The notes below the pieces were generated by a model. It was not told where the DNA came from. It did not search any database and worked only from the letters and a program-made list of their open reading frames with translations. Below, piece after piece: positions 1 to 8,567 of a stretch of 22,520 bases of DNA. The position numbers were made by a program, and so were the translations under genes. Every line of letters begins with the position of its first letter. The stretch's first letter is position 1. Source of the DNA: Coptodactyla brooksi (lineage: Eukaryota > Arthropoda > Insecta > Coleoptera > Scarabaeidae); the NCBI GenBank assembly GCA_033557675.1, contig JAWQRM010000457.1, positions 1 through 22,520 of the forward strand. Direction: 5' to 3'.

Positions 1-465
1 ATTTGTAGTCTATCTATGCTATTTTTGGTTGATCCGTCCGTCCGTCTGTAAGTCGTTTTTAAACTGCCACATTAGCCTGATTAAAACAATACTTTACATA
101 CAAGCTAATTATTATATACTTTGATCACAATAAACATTTCGCAAAAATTGTCCATATGGTTGAGGTAGTTAACCTAAAAAATTTTTGATTCTTTTACAAC
201 TTTTTGTAACAAAATATATTTTTGTAAACTACATAAAATTGCGGGTAAAAAACTATAAGGATAATATATGCTTAAAATCAACAGTTCTCGAGTTATAAGC
301 ATAATTAAACCGGGGTCAGCGTAAGAGAAAGTCATGTGCAATGTCACATCGGCTAGTTTGAACTAAAAAAGCAAAATGTGCCGAAAACGCTATTTTTGAT
401 TCTCCATATTTCATAACACACAAAAAGAAAACAATTGCACAGAGCCGAACAAAATATCTTCACAC
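1..465. other. AT-rich DNA, no gene recognised
   Basis: I see no open frame with a recognisable protein. The only texture is a short TCCG tandem run near position 35-48 and long A/T tracts. Position 300-450 is slightly richer in GC (around GGGGTCAGCG) but has no motif I can name. Confidence 0.5.
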
Positions 466-653
466 ATAAATTTCGCAACGTCAGCTGTCAGAATACATTG
501 TCAGAATAATATGTATAATGCATATACAACTGACGTTAGTAAGCTGAATCCTTTTCACTATTCACAAATGTGAATATGTTATTTTTTTAACATTTATTAT
601 ATTAAAAATATAACTTTATTTTTAATTTTGTGTTGTAACGTTGCGGAATTTAT
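466..653. repeat. Inverted-repeat-bounded segment, possible small MITE
   Basis: Positions 466-480 (ATAAATTTCGCAACG) and 639-653 (CGTTGCGGAATTTAT) form a 15-bp inverted repeat with one mismatch. Nested inside, AACGTCAGCTG (from 477) and CAACTGACGTTAG (ending near 541) are also in inverted orientation. The interval is 188 bp, AT-rich and non-coding, which is the shape of a miniature inverted-repeat element. I see no clear target-site duplication, so a chance inverted repeat cannot be excluded. Confidence 0.35.
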
Positions 654-686
654 CATAAAAATAAACATTTCTGATTAGCGGTTTCA

Positions 687-733
687 AATGTTTTAACAAT
701 CTAAAACCACCGGTTTTAGATTGTTAAAACATT
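687..733. repeat. Perfect 22-bp hairpin
   Basis: The arms 687-708 and 712-733 are exact reverse complements separated by only 3 nt (ACC). The left arm begins AATGTTTTAACAAT and ends CTAAAACC. It could be a fold-back MITE remnant or a cruciform-forming sequence. No U-tract or coding context suggests a terminator, and no gene lies close by. Confidence 0.85.
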
Positions 734-1623
734 CAGTATAGCGTTCGCAATAGAAATGTTGATGATGATTACACAACGCCGAAACGTTGTAACCAAAATC
801 GGGGCTCACAGTGCAATTCTTCACAAAAAATGCCTTAGTAATATTTTTATCGAATTCAAGTATTCCTTGAAATGGAAAGTTGCAAAAGATTTTAAATATT
901 TGTCAGGAAATGTCAATAACCTGGAACGGCCCCACGAGAGGTTCCATCCGTTCAAGTTAGTGATATAATTGTCTATAACTCGCATATTTGACATTTAACT
1001 TATACATATCATAATGTGTATAAGTTATAATGTGAAGAATTGAGATTTAAGACGTATATGTCAAGTGTAAGAGAAATGAAGTAGCTCTATCCTGAAAAAA
1101 AAACATGAAATTATACTGCACTGGAAGCTGAAACAAGAAAGATGAATATCAATTGCTATGAGCACATACAAAAAAAACACTACAACAATGCACTTTAAAA
1201 CAGTTTTTTTGCTTTAAGTTGCAAGTCAAAGTTCCATAATTTTGAATTGCAATTCTCTTAAATGTGATTTTTCTTGTTACTCTTGGATCATTTGCATGAA
1301 TTTTCTAATGGTTAAATTTTGGAAAGAATTTACAGCACACATTTATTGTCCATTTCGTCTTTATTTGATAGTTTTAACCGATATCTGTCATTTACAGAAA
1401 GTAAAGTCTCTAATATTCCCCTTAGGAGGGTCACACCAAGCAGGTGTATTGAAAATATGTTCGTAAAACTAAATAAACAACTCTCGTACGAAATGGTATC
1501 CAATTTAGAAAGTGCAGGAAGATCGTACAATGAAATATTTGCAAACTAATTATAAGCAAATTGGACGTAACATTATATAAACTTCCAGCATGAAATAGTT
1601 TTTGTCCGAATGAATAACTACTG
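734..1623. other. No recognisable gene
   Basis: Short frames of 60-76 codons exist on both strands (for example 756-968 + and 1319-1549 +) but overlap one another on opposite strands. None shows a protein motif I recognise. A 10-bp inverted repeat, AACTTATACA/TGTATAAGTT, lies at 997-1006/1017-1026. I treat the stretch as non-coding. Confidence 0.5.
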
Positions 1624-1845
1624 GAGTTAACAGACACCTTAACCACACCAAGATTGTTCAGAATCTCCCTTTCGACATATGTTTCGGTTTGTCTAATAAA
1701 TTTTCGTCAGAAGAATGACGTTGGTCAAGTTTATTAGATAAATCAAAAAGTATTTCGAGAGTGAGATTCTGAACAAGATTGATGTGGCTAAAGTGTTTGT
1801 TAACTCCCGTAACTACGAGACCACAGACTTTTTTTCGTATAATAA
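1624..1845. repeat. Fold-back dispersed repeat, copy A (Penelope-like?)
   Basis: The left part (GGAGTTAACAGACACC... ending near 1668) and the right part (from about 1762, ending TTAACTCCC near 1807) are imperfect reverse complements over about 46 bp. The pairing continues inward: TTTGTCTAATAAA (1688-1700) faces TTTATTAGATAAA (from about 1731). A related copy lies at 17806-17960. Both share ACACCTTAACCACA at the left, CATATG/CGTATG-TTT, CTAATAAAT, a TTC-TCAG stretch and AATGAC, then GACCACAGA plus a T-run at the right. On the minus strand 1674-1710 reads CTGACGA...CGAAACATATGTC, resembling the conserved strings of a hammerhead ribozyme. This is a dispersed mobile repeat. The Penelope-like assignment is inference. 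Confidence 0.6.
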
Positions 1846-2390
1846 ATAAATAGCTTTTGAATAATTGTATATTTGGCCATTCACTATGATGAAATATGTG
1901 CTTGATGTAATGTTTCTTCTGTTTGCCTACTTAAAATTAGACAAGCTTCCTTGTATTAAAAATTATTCGGAACTTTTATCGAGTTAACACATAGTTTGAT
2001 AATGAGGAGGAAACAAATAAAGACATTCGTAATCGCGCGTTAATTTGCATATAGAAAGTTTCTCACCTCACACAAATAGTTTGTTTAGTAGTAGGAGATC
2101 TAGAAGGGTATGTTCCTACTAGAACTTCATTATACACTCTTTATTATGATTTTTCAATATTTTCAATGCTTACACTTTTTTATTATTTTGTTGCCTATTA
2201 AAGTAATACATATTTTCAGAAATCATATGAGAAGAAAAGAGGATGTAGTTACATGCTATCCAACCAACACTACGCTTTGATTAACATTAGTCAGTTCATA
2301 TTTCTGTCAGGTTGGTTTGTATTTCTGTATTTATATTTATATGATAATATTGATCGGTAACGATATGATAATGTACAAAACTGCGTTTTG
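1846..2390. other. No recognisable gene
   Basis: This is AT-rich DNA with no protein motif on either strand. A small inverted repeat, TAGTAGGA/TCCTACTA, sits around 2090-2136. The short frame at 2317-2499 (+) lies opposite the reverse transcriptase relic and is a shadow. Confidence 0.45.
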
Positions 2391-2940
2391 TTTCCAAATG
2401 CTTCCTCAGTATCTTTGCTGCTTCACGATTCCATGTGTTCTTTGGTTTTCCTCTATCTCTACTTCCCGTGATTTTAACTTTCCATACAGATTTCGATAGT
2501 ATCTTTTTCTCTCATTATTACCACCTACCCATACCACATGGGCTGTTGCTTTTCTATTTTCCATATAAGCGGTTTAATACCAAACTCCGCTTTAATCTTA
2601 TCATTCCTTACTCTTTGTTTTCCTCTGGTAGATATGACCCGTTCTGAAATTGTTTTCCCTTCTGTCATTTGTTTGGGTTAGTATTCATATTCCTTATTTT
2701 TAGTAGTTCATTCCGTATTTCTACTTGTAGGTTACCTTCCAGCTTTTCTGTTGCTGCACAGGTCATTACGTCGTTCGTAAAAGCGCACTCTGTCAAATTT
2801 ACTGGCTATAACTTCCGATAACCTATCTAAAGTTTCTTCACTTTTTTTCTCATTTATGATCATGACGAACAATATTCGCCTCACCACTCCACCCTGCCTT
2901 AATCCTTCATTTGCGCTAAATTCTCCTGTCCTCGTGTTGG
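2391..2940 (-). pseudogene. Non-LTR retrotransposon reverse transcriptase relic (C-terminal half)
   Basis: Reading the minus strand from 2940 down gives FSANEGLRQGGVV followed by LF: the non-LTR RT motif B region (family form LRQG-hydrophobic-SP-LF, here with SP lost). After a frameshift comes CAFTNDVM, the remnant of the catalytic F-A-D-D box (motif C) with the first Asp changed. Then come ELLKIRNMNTNPNK, equivalent to the L..W...N.K..K region, and RGKQRVRNDKIKAEFGIKPL and IEKQQPMWYG near 2610-2530. The last two are typical of the C-terminal extension of LINE polymerases (IR-N-I-R..., LTWYGHV). A final remnant, NHGK and RKTKEHMES, matches the basic GKRRRGRPRKTW tail. At least two frameshifts and several stops are present, with no endonuclease domain. 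It is a dead 5'-truncated LINE; the clade (RTE- or CR1/Jockey-like) is not settled. Confidence 0.8.
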
Positions 2941-3147
2941 TAATTATTTAGTTTAATTAGTGACTTAATCCCCGTACGTTAATTTCTACAGTTATAAACC
3001 TTTTAATCTTTTAAAACTTAATACTTTTTAAAATTAGTTGCTCATTAACCAAAAACAAGTTAACGTGAAAATTATTAAAAACATAATTATTAACCATTCT
3101 CTTTACATTTCCTTTTGTAAAACAAGTAAGCTTGGTGGCTTATAAGA
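2941..3147. other. AT-rich spacer
   Basis: Between the LINE relic and the two hairpins I see only AT-rich DNA, including ATTATTAAAAACATAATTAT-type near-palindromes. Confidence 0.4.
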
Positions 3148-3174
3148 AATTATAAAACTCTACGTTTTATAATT
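3148..3174. repeat. Perfect 11-bp hairpin
   Basis: The arms AATTATAAAAC (3148-3158) and GTTTTATAATT (3164-3174) are exact complements around a 5-nt TCTAC loop. It sits two bases from the larger hairpin at 3176-3226. Confidence 0.8.
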
Positions 3175-3175
3175 T

Positions 3176-3226
3176 TTTTATGGCTTACTAAATATTTTCT
3201 TTCTAAATATTTAGTAAGCCATAAAA
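3176..3226. repeat. Perfect 22-bp hairpin
   Basis: The arms 3176-3197 and 3205-3226 are exact reverse complements around a 7-nt TCTTTCT loop. The left arm begins TTTTATGGCTTACTAAAT. It may be a fold-back MITE remnant, and no gene terminates into it. Confidence 0.85.
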
Positions 3227-3300
3227 CAGCAACTTTTACAACACTTATCCACACTACGATACATTATTGTACGGTGGAGTACACCACGCTGTACACACTA

Positions 3301-4523
3301 TGACAATTAAATAAAGTTAATTTTTAGATATACAAAAAATACACATTGAATTATGTTTAAAAGTTATTTTCTATTCAAAATAGGTTGCATTTAACTCAAT
3401 AAACTTTCTAGCACGATGAACCAATATATGCATAGATTTTAGCATGTAATCCTTAAATTTTGTTTATGGAATATCATCATAAAACGATCCCTTCTTCGCA
3501 ATTTTCAGTTTAGACAAAAGAAAATAGTCATATGGTGATATATCGGGTGAATCAATGACACAAATATTTTGGTAGTCAAAACTTCATGAAATTTTAACGA
3601 CTTATGTGGTGGTGCATTATCATGCAATAAAAACAGCTGTTTTCCTGCTGGACATTTATTCCTAACACGTACAATTCTTGACCACAAACGATGTAAAACT
3701 GCTAAATTCTCCATTGACAGTTCTACCTTGTGGAACAAATTCCTTGTGTACAATCCCTTGTGAATCATACAAAATTATCAACATTGTCCTGATTCTTGAC
3801 TTCTGAAAATGAAATTTTGTTTTCATTTTGGCTCGCCTTTCAACTTCCATTCTGCAGATTGGCGCTTAATTTCTGGATAACATTTAAAGCACCATGCTCT
3901 ATCACCAATTATGATCGAATCGAGAAAATCTGGATCATTTTCAGCAGTTTTAATGAGGTCTTTACAATGCTCTACACGAATGATTTTTTGGTCGTGTTTT
4001 AAAGAATGTGGAACAAACCGTACACAAACTTCTTTTCTCAAATTTTCAGTCAAAATTTGACGAACAGTTTCCCTATTTGTTTTTAATTCTTCAGCCAACA
4101 TTCTCACAGTAAAATTTCCGTCGACAGCAATTATTTTACACAATTTTTCTACCAATTCAGCACGATTTTTACTTTCTGGACGACCAGGGTCTTTCATCAT
4201 CATTTATATCTTCACGACCATTTTTAAAGCGATTGAACTACTCATAAACTCTAGCTTTAGACATACAATCATCACCATACACTTTTTTCACTAATTCGTT
4301 AGTCTTAGCACGTGATTCCCCAGTTTAAAACAAAACTTAATATTTGCTCTTTGTTTCATTATGTTTTTACGACGTCAACACAATTTTTACCGTCATTCAA
4401 ATGGCTGCGTTCGAAAGAGATGTACTTGAGATAGACTTCTATGTTTCTAATAATGTATATGTTCGATAGATGACGCTACTACATTCTACGATTTAGATTA
4501 AAATTCTCGTTATTTAATTGTCA
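3301..4523 (-). mobile_element. Near full-length mariner element
   Basis: TGACAATTAAATAA occurs at 3301-3314 and in reverse complement at 4510-4523. With the less perfect inner part (to about 3329 and 4495) the terminal inverted repeats are about 28 bp and roughly four-fifths identical. Each end is flanked by TA (3299-3300 and 4524-4525), the mariner target-site duplication. The length of 1,223 bp fits a mariner of about 1.25-1.3 kb. The broken transposase on the minus strand fills most of the element. Confidence 0.8.
3371..4359 (-). pseudogene. Mariner transposase, broken (D,D34D type)
   Basis: The transposase would cut and paste the element after binding its terminal repeats. The minus-strand start at 4359 opens MKQRANIKF, matching the usual mariner N-terminus. 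The helix-turn-helix region follows, with KTNELVKKVYGDDC and VYE, a stop replacing Trp (TAG at 4240-4238), then FNRFKNGREDINDDERP. An extra C near 4195 shifts the frame. A long intact block (4185-3823) holds FTVRMLAEELKTNRETV, VCVRFVPHSL and the first catalytic Asp in IIIGDRAWCF. After another shift come GIVHKEFVPQGRTV, then HDNAPPHKS (second Asp). After a further shift comes DSPDISPYDYF (third Asp). The frame ends NATYFE before TAG at 3373-3371. About 330 codons matches the family. At least four frameshifts or stops make it inactive. Confidence 0.9.
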
Positions 4524-4525
4524 TA

Positions 4526-4740
4526 CTGTATATACTATACAGCATATTCTTGTATAATATATACAACGCACGTGTGTATGATATACATATACCCAGCGTA
4601 CCAAAGTAAAGCAACAGACATAAGATATATTCACCAAAATGTATGCATAATTGTTTCTGTTGTTTTGATTTTAACAGAGTTTCGAGGAGAAAAGTTAAAC
4701 CATATTTTCTGAAATAATTTGGCAATCTATAAGCAAATGT
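4526..4740. other. AT-rich spacer
   Basis: TATA-rich near-palindromic DNA (around 4525-4590) without a recognisable gene. The overlapping short frames on both strands show no known motif. Confidence 0.4.
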
Positions 4741-5165
4741 GCGGCATATACGTTCGCCCCCTTGATGCACACGTCCTGCCTATAAAAATTAATTGTTATT
4801 GACCAATATTTTACCCTTGCTGAACGCGTTGCGAGTATTAACTCCTTGTGGAACTAATTACGAATTTCATAGCACGCTGGGGACGCACATCGTTAGTTTG
4901 GCACAATTGGCCCAAAGTTTAAATAATCGCCCAGCCGGGCATATGCAAACTTCTGGGGGAGATTATCTTAAAGTAGATCTGGCTGCCATAGCTGTAATTA
5001 TAATTTATAGTGATAATGTCAACGGTCGAAACTAACTGCTATAAACTTATGGTGGCCACGTTGCGACGAAGTTATCGCAGCGTGCACTAAAACGTGCAGT
5101 CCTTGCCTTGTTTTATTACTGTCGCAATGTTGGTGGGAAAGGGGACTAAGGATGGAGGGTATTTT
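4741..5165. other. GC-richer non-coding island (candidate conserved element)
   Basis: The composition is visibly richer in G and C than the flanks. An 80-codon frame (4793-5035 +) has no motif I know and begins without coding context, so I do not call it a gene. Features suggestive of a regulatory element are an octamer-like ATGCAAA at 4943-4949, homeodomain-like TAATTATAATTTA near 4994-5006, and CCCAAAGTTTAAA near 4911-4923. These are short and could arise by chance. A diverged exon or an old repeat are alternatives. Confidence 0.3.
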
Positions 5166-5340
5166 TGCATTTTAAAGTTGTGTAATAATTAATGGTAATA
5201 ATTTAAACAGTAATTATGGATTCATAAATATTTTTAAAAGAAAAGGAACCATTTTTAAACAATTAAATAATTAATATTGTAAAATATGCATTTTTTGTTA
5301 CCCATAAAAATGTATACCGTAAATACGAATTTGAATAACC
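5166..5340. other. AT-rich spacer
   Basis: TTAATAATTTAAA-type sequence only. I see nothing else here. Confidence 0.4.
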
Positions 5341-5425
5341 GATATCCAGAATAACTGCCGTGAAAGCAGGGGGGTTCGGGGATTCAAATCCCAAGTTGCA
5401 GATCACTTTTCTTGTTTAAAAAACA
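5341..5425 (+). repeat. Possible tRNA-derived SINE fragment
   Basis: GGGGATTCAAATCCC (about 5377-5391) resembles a pol III B box (GGTTCGAATCC), the T-arm of a tRNA. It is followed by AAGTTGCAGATCACTTTTCTTGTTTAAA. A similar tail (GAGATCAATTCATTTTCTTGTTTCAA) follows the B-box-like sequence at 19289-19300, so the two may be one family. The canonical 5-bp T-stem does not form and I could not build a full cloverleaf, so I do not call a tRNA gene. Confidence 0.35.
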
Positions 5426-5930
5426 ATATAAAATTACTTATTCGTATGTAGGCATAATGACCATCCTTTACTCATACAAAAATGTCTTAGTATGGGCATG
5501 CTTCTAGCAATATGAGAACATAACGAGAAAACTTAGGAATGGGAACATAAAGTAACAAGAAAAATGGAAAAACTGACATGGCGAGTGTATATATATTATA
5601 GTATAATATAACGACATACGAAGAATAAAATAGAAAAGAGATGTGATACTTTCTCATCATTAGGATTAGGACAAAGAGTTTACTTTCTCACCACGTGGGT
5701 ACTATGATAAGCTGCAATAAGGCAATAATTTATGGTGTCTAAATATCAAAGAATGGAGGTAATAATTTACGACGCACTTGTGTAATTTTCAACAATTTTT
5801 ATATTTTATCATACATGATAATGTACCCGTATGGTCTGCCAGTACAAGGTAATATCATGAATTCTGTGATGACAAATGATATATTCTCATTAGGTAATAA
5901 ATAAGCGTTTTAATAAGTAAGCGGACTAAG
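5426..5930. other. No recognisable gene
   Basis: AT-rich DNA without protein motifs. I searched the minus strand here for the missing C-terminal half of the mariner found at 8568-9025 and did not find it. Confidence 0.45.
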
Positions 5931-6027
5931 CAGCTGCGTGGGGCCTCGGAATACTATAGGGCCCCGAATTTCGCAGAATTCAATTTTTTTACAAGAAAAT
6001 TCAATTTATTTACGAAAAATTTACAAC

Positions 6028-6075
6028 TTCATTTTTTACTGTAAAAACACCTTTCTTTTTACAGTAAAAAATGAA
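6028..6075. repeat. Perfect 20-bp hairpin inside the hAT element
   Basis: The arms 6028-6047 and 6056-6075 are exact complements around CACCTTTC. The left arm starts TTCATTTTTTACTG. It lies between the left hAT end and the transposase start, where subterminal repeats often sit. Its perfection contrasts with the decay of the neighbouring reading frame. Confidence 0.8.
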
Positions 6076-6139
6076 GGGACATCAAAGTGGGGTAGAAAAG
6101 TGAAAAAAGTTTTTAACAGTACATTCAGAGTTACCATCA

Positions 6140-8381
6140 ATGTCTACAGATAAATTGTCTGCGTTCGAAACTTCTTCTGAACCACACAGGCTTATAAGTG
6201 AAGAAGAGAAAAAAGAATAACAAGTTGAGCATCAAGAGGTTGAAAATGCTACTGATAAAAGGGAGTATGAAGAAGTAGGAGATAGAAATTGTCCAAACAA
6301 ACTTTTGAATGTAGAGAATTTCAAATCACAAAAGACAGAGATGAAGTTTATTACAGAGGACTTTTTTATGACCATTTTTACAGAAAGAAATCAAATGGAA
6401 TTGTGGAAAAGAGAACTTGGCTGATATTTTCAGAAACAAGCAGAAGTGTTTACTGATACCCTTGCAAAATCTGCTCTTTTCAAAATCAAAGTCTGATTAT
6501 TGTTATTTTATCGGACCACGAAATTTCAAGAGAAACATGTCAGCCATGTATACTCTGTACAAAAGATAAGCAAAATTCAATAGAACTGATATTCAACTAT
6601 TACAGGAAAAGGAAAAAGAAGAACTTTACTGGAGAGAAATATTGAAAAGAATTGTGTCAACAATAAAATTATTGAGTTTCTTAGGATTAGGATGCAGTGA
6701 TCACGATAAAGACAGAGATTCCAATGGGAAAGGAAATTATTTAATCTGCTTGGAATAGGAGAATACGATGAGTTCTTGAAATTACATCTACAAAAATATG
6801 CAACCCACGGGTGAGGAAATGTGAACTATTTATCTCACCATATTGGTATAGAATTTGTAGGCCTTAATGGCAATTAAGTAAGAGTTGAAATAATTGAAGA
6901 AATCAAATCTGCGACTTATTACAGTATAATTGTTGACTTCACTCCCAATATTTCTCATGTCGACCAACTTACTTTTGTGATAAGATATGCTTCATCCTAT
7001 GGTAATATAAAGGAAAGATTTGTGGAATTCATTCCCATATATAAATACAACTCTTCATACTTGGAACAAGAAGTTTTGGAAACTTTAACAGAAATTTTCA
7101 TATTGTTTCAAATATGTCAGGAATATACTCAGGTATGCAAGCACGCATTAAAGAACACGGTTCAAATATGATTTTTATTCCGTGGGTTAACCATTCTTTA
7201 AATTTATTTGGAAATTACGCTGCAAAAAGGTGTAGCGCTGCAGTTGAATATTTTATCTTGTGTAGCAGTTATTCACATTTTTCTCTGCGTCTACTTATCG
7301 CTGGAAAATTTTAACGAATAAACTAAATGTGTGTAAAGATAAATAATCCATTTCAGTGAAAAGAGTTTCTGACACAAGATGGTCAGGAAGGGCAGACGCT
7401 GTATTAGCTAAAAAAACCTAGATTCGCCCATATAAAAGAGGCCTGAAATGAAATTTGTAATGCAGAAGAAGAAAAACAAGTCACTACCTTACGAAAGTAG
7501 AGGCAACTTCACTTCTGAAGAAAATGGACAAATATGAAACCGTCCCAATGACTGTACTTTGGAGTACTATTTTGCAAAGAATAAAGGTTACTAATAAATC
7601 ACTGGAATCAGTAGAGCGCGACCTTTTCAAAGGATCTATCCTACTGAAGTCATTAGAAAATTTTATCAATAATTTCCGAGAAGGATATGAAGAAGTTGAA
7701 AAAGAGTCAACTGATTTATCATGGTTATCATTTAGTATGGAAAATTAACAAACTCGCAGAGGACGAAAGAGAAACGTGCTTTTTTATTAAAACAAAGAAG
7801 TCTTTAGAAGATTTTATGTCATATGTGATAACACCAAGGCACAATTATTTCAAAGAGCTCAGAAGTATGAATTTGTTCTAGTGCCTTTTCGTGTATTTTT
7901 TGATTGGAAATTGTCATCAGAAGAAAGAAAGAAAGCGTTAAAGAAGTTGAAGGATATGTAAGAAAATGATATTGATGCTTGGTACTTTGGAAGTTGAATT
8001 GGATCATTTCTCAATATTTCTAAAAGAAAATGAGGACAGCATAAAAAAACACACCAGACAATCCAGACATCTTAGATTTCTCGTGCGATAATGGTGTCGA
8101 TAGATATCGCATCTATCGCGCCGCCAAAGGAATGTCCAAGACATTTCCGAATATTCAAATATTATTGAAGATTTTTCTAACAATTCCCTTATGTAATGCG
8201 TCCGAAGAAAGATCATTTTCTGTTTTAAAGAGAGTAGAAAATGATTTAAAGAATACAATGGGAAAAGAAAGACTAAATAATTTGGCTATTTAGTCTTTTG
8301 TATATAGAGCAGGAAATTTTAAATCGGCTTGACACTGCCAAAATAATTAATGATTTTGCAAGAAATATAGCAAGCATATAA
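6140..8381 (+). pseudogene. hAT (ZMYM1-like) transposase, broken
   Basis: A likely start at 6140 reads MSTDKLSAFETSSEPHRL. After several stops the catalytic region appears: VRVEIIEEIKSATYYSIIVD then FTPNISHVDQLTFVIRY (6885-6990), holding the first acidic residue. MSGIYSGMQARIKEHG, PWVNHSLNLFGN and SDTRWSGRADAV (about 7368-7400) follow, the TRWS block being typical of ZMYM1-type hAT proteins. MDKYETVPMTVLW and SLESVERDLFKGS continue the family alignment (7524-7660). The C-terminal dimerisation domain reads FPNIQILLKIFLTIP, NASEERSFSVLKRVENDL and GKERLNNLAI (about 8146-8290). A frameshift leads to LDTAKIINDFARNIAS and TAA at 8381. No clear N-terminal TTF zinc finger is seen. More than six stops or shifts make it inactive. 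The gene is classed by pattern, not by alignment. Confidence 0.85.
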
Positions 8382-8567
8382 AAATATTTTTAAATAAATT
8401 TGTTAATGTGTAATGGTATGAAATTATTCATTCCTTTCCTTTTTTGTTAATAAATTTTTTTTCTTGAGAAGAGATTTTTCTTGCAACTTCTATATCTAAC
8501 TTATGTTTGAGGGCCCCAAAATTTTTACCATTTGGGGCCTCCACTATAGGTCCGTTCCACTTGGGGA

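Noticed and set aside
756..968. 70-codon frame on the plus strand
   Set aside because: No family motif and no coding context; a length common by chance in AT-rich DNA.
2317..2647. Plus-strand frames of 60-70 codons
   Set aside because: They lie opposite the reverse transcriptase relic, whose minus-strand motifs explain the sequence.
3164..3226. Rho-independent-type terminators
   Set aside because: The hairpins look similar but the DNA is eukaryotic and no gene ends there.
3796..4002. Plus-strand 68-codon frame
   Set aside because: Antisense shadow of the mariner transposase.
4793..5035. 80-codon frame in the 4741-5165 island
   Set aside because: No recognisable motif; kept only as part of a possible non-coding element.
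5341..5425. A tRNA gene
   Set aside because: Only a B-box-like T-arm; no acceptor, D or anticodon arm could be folded.
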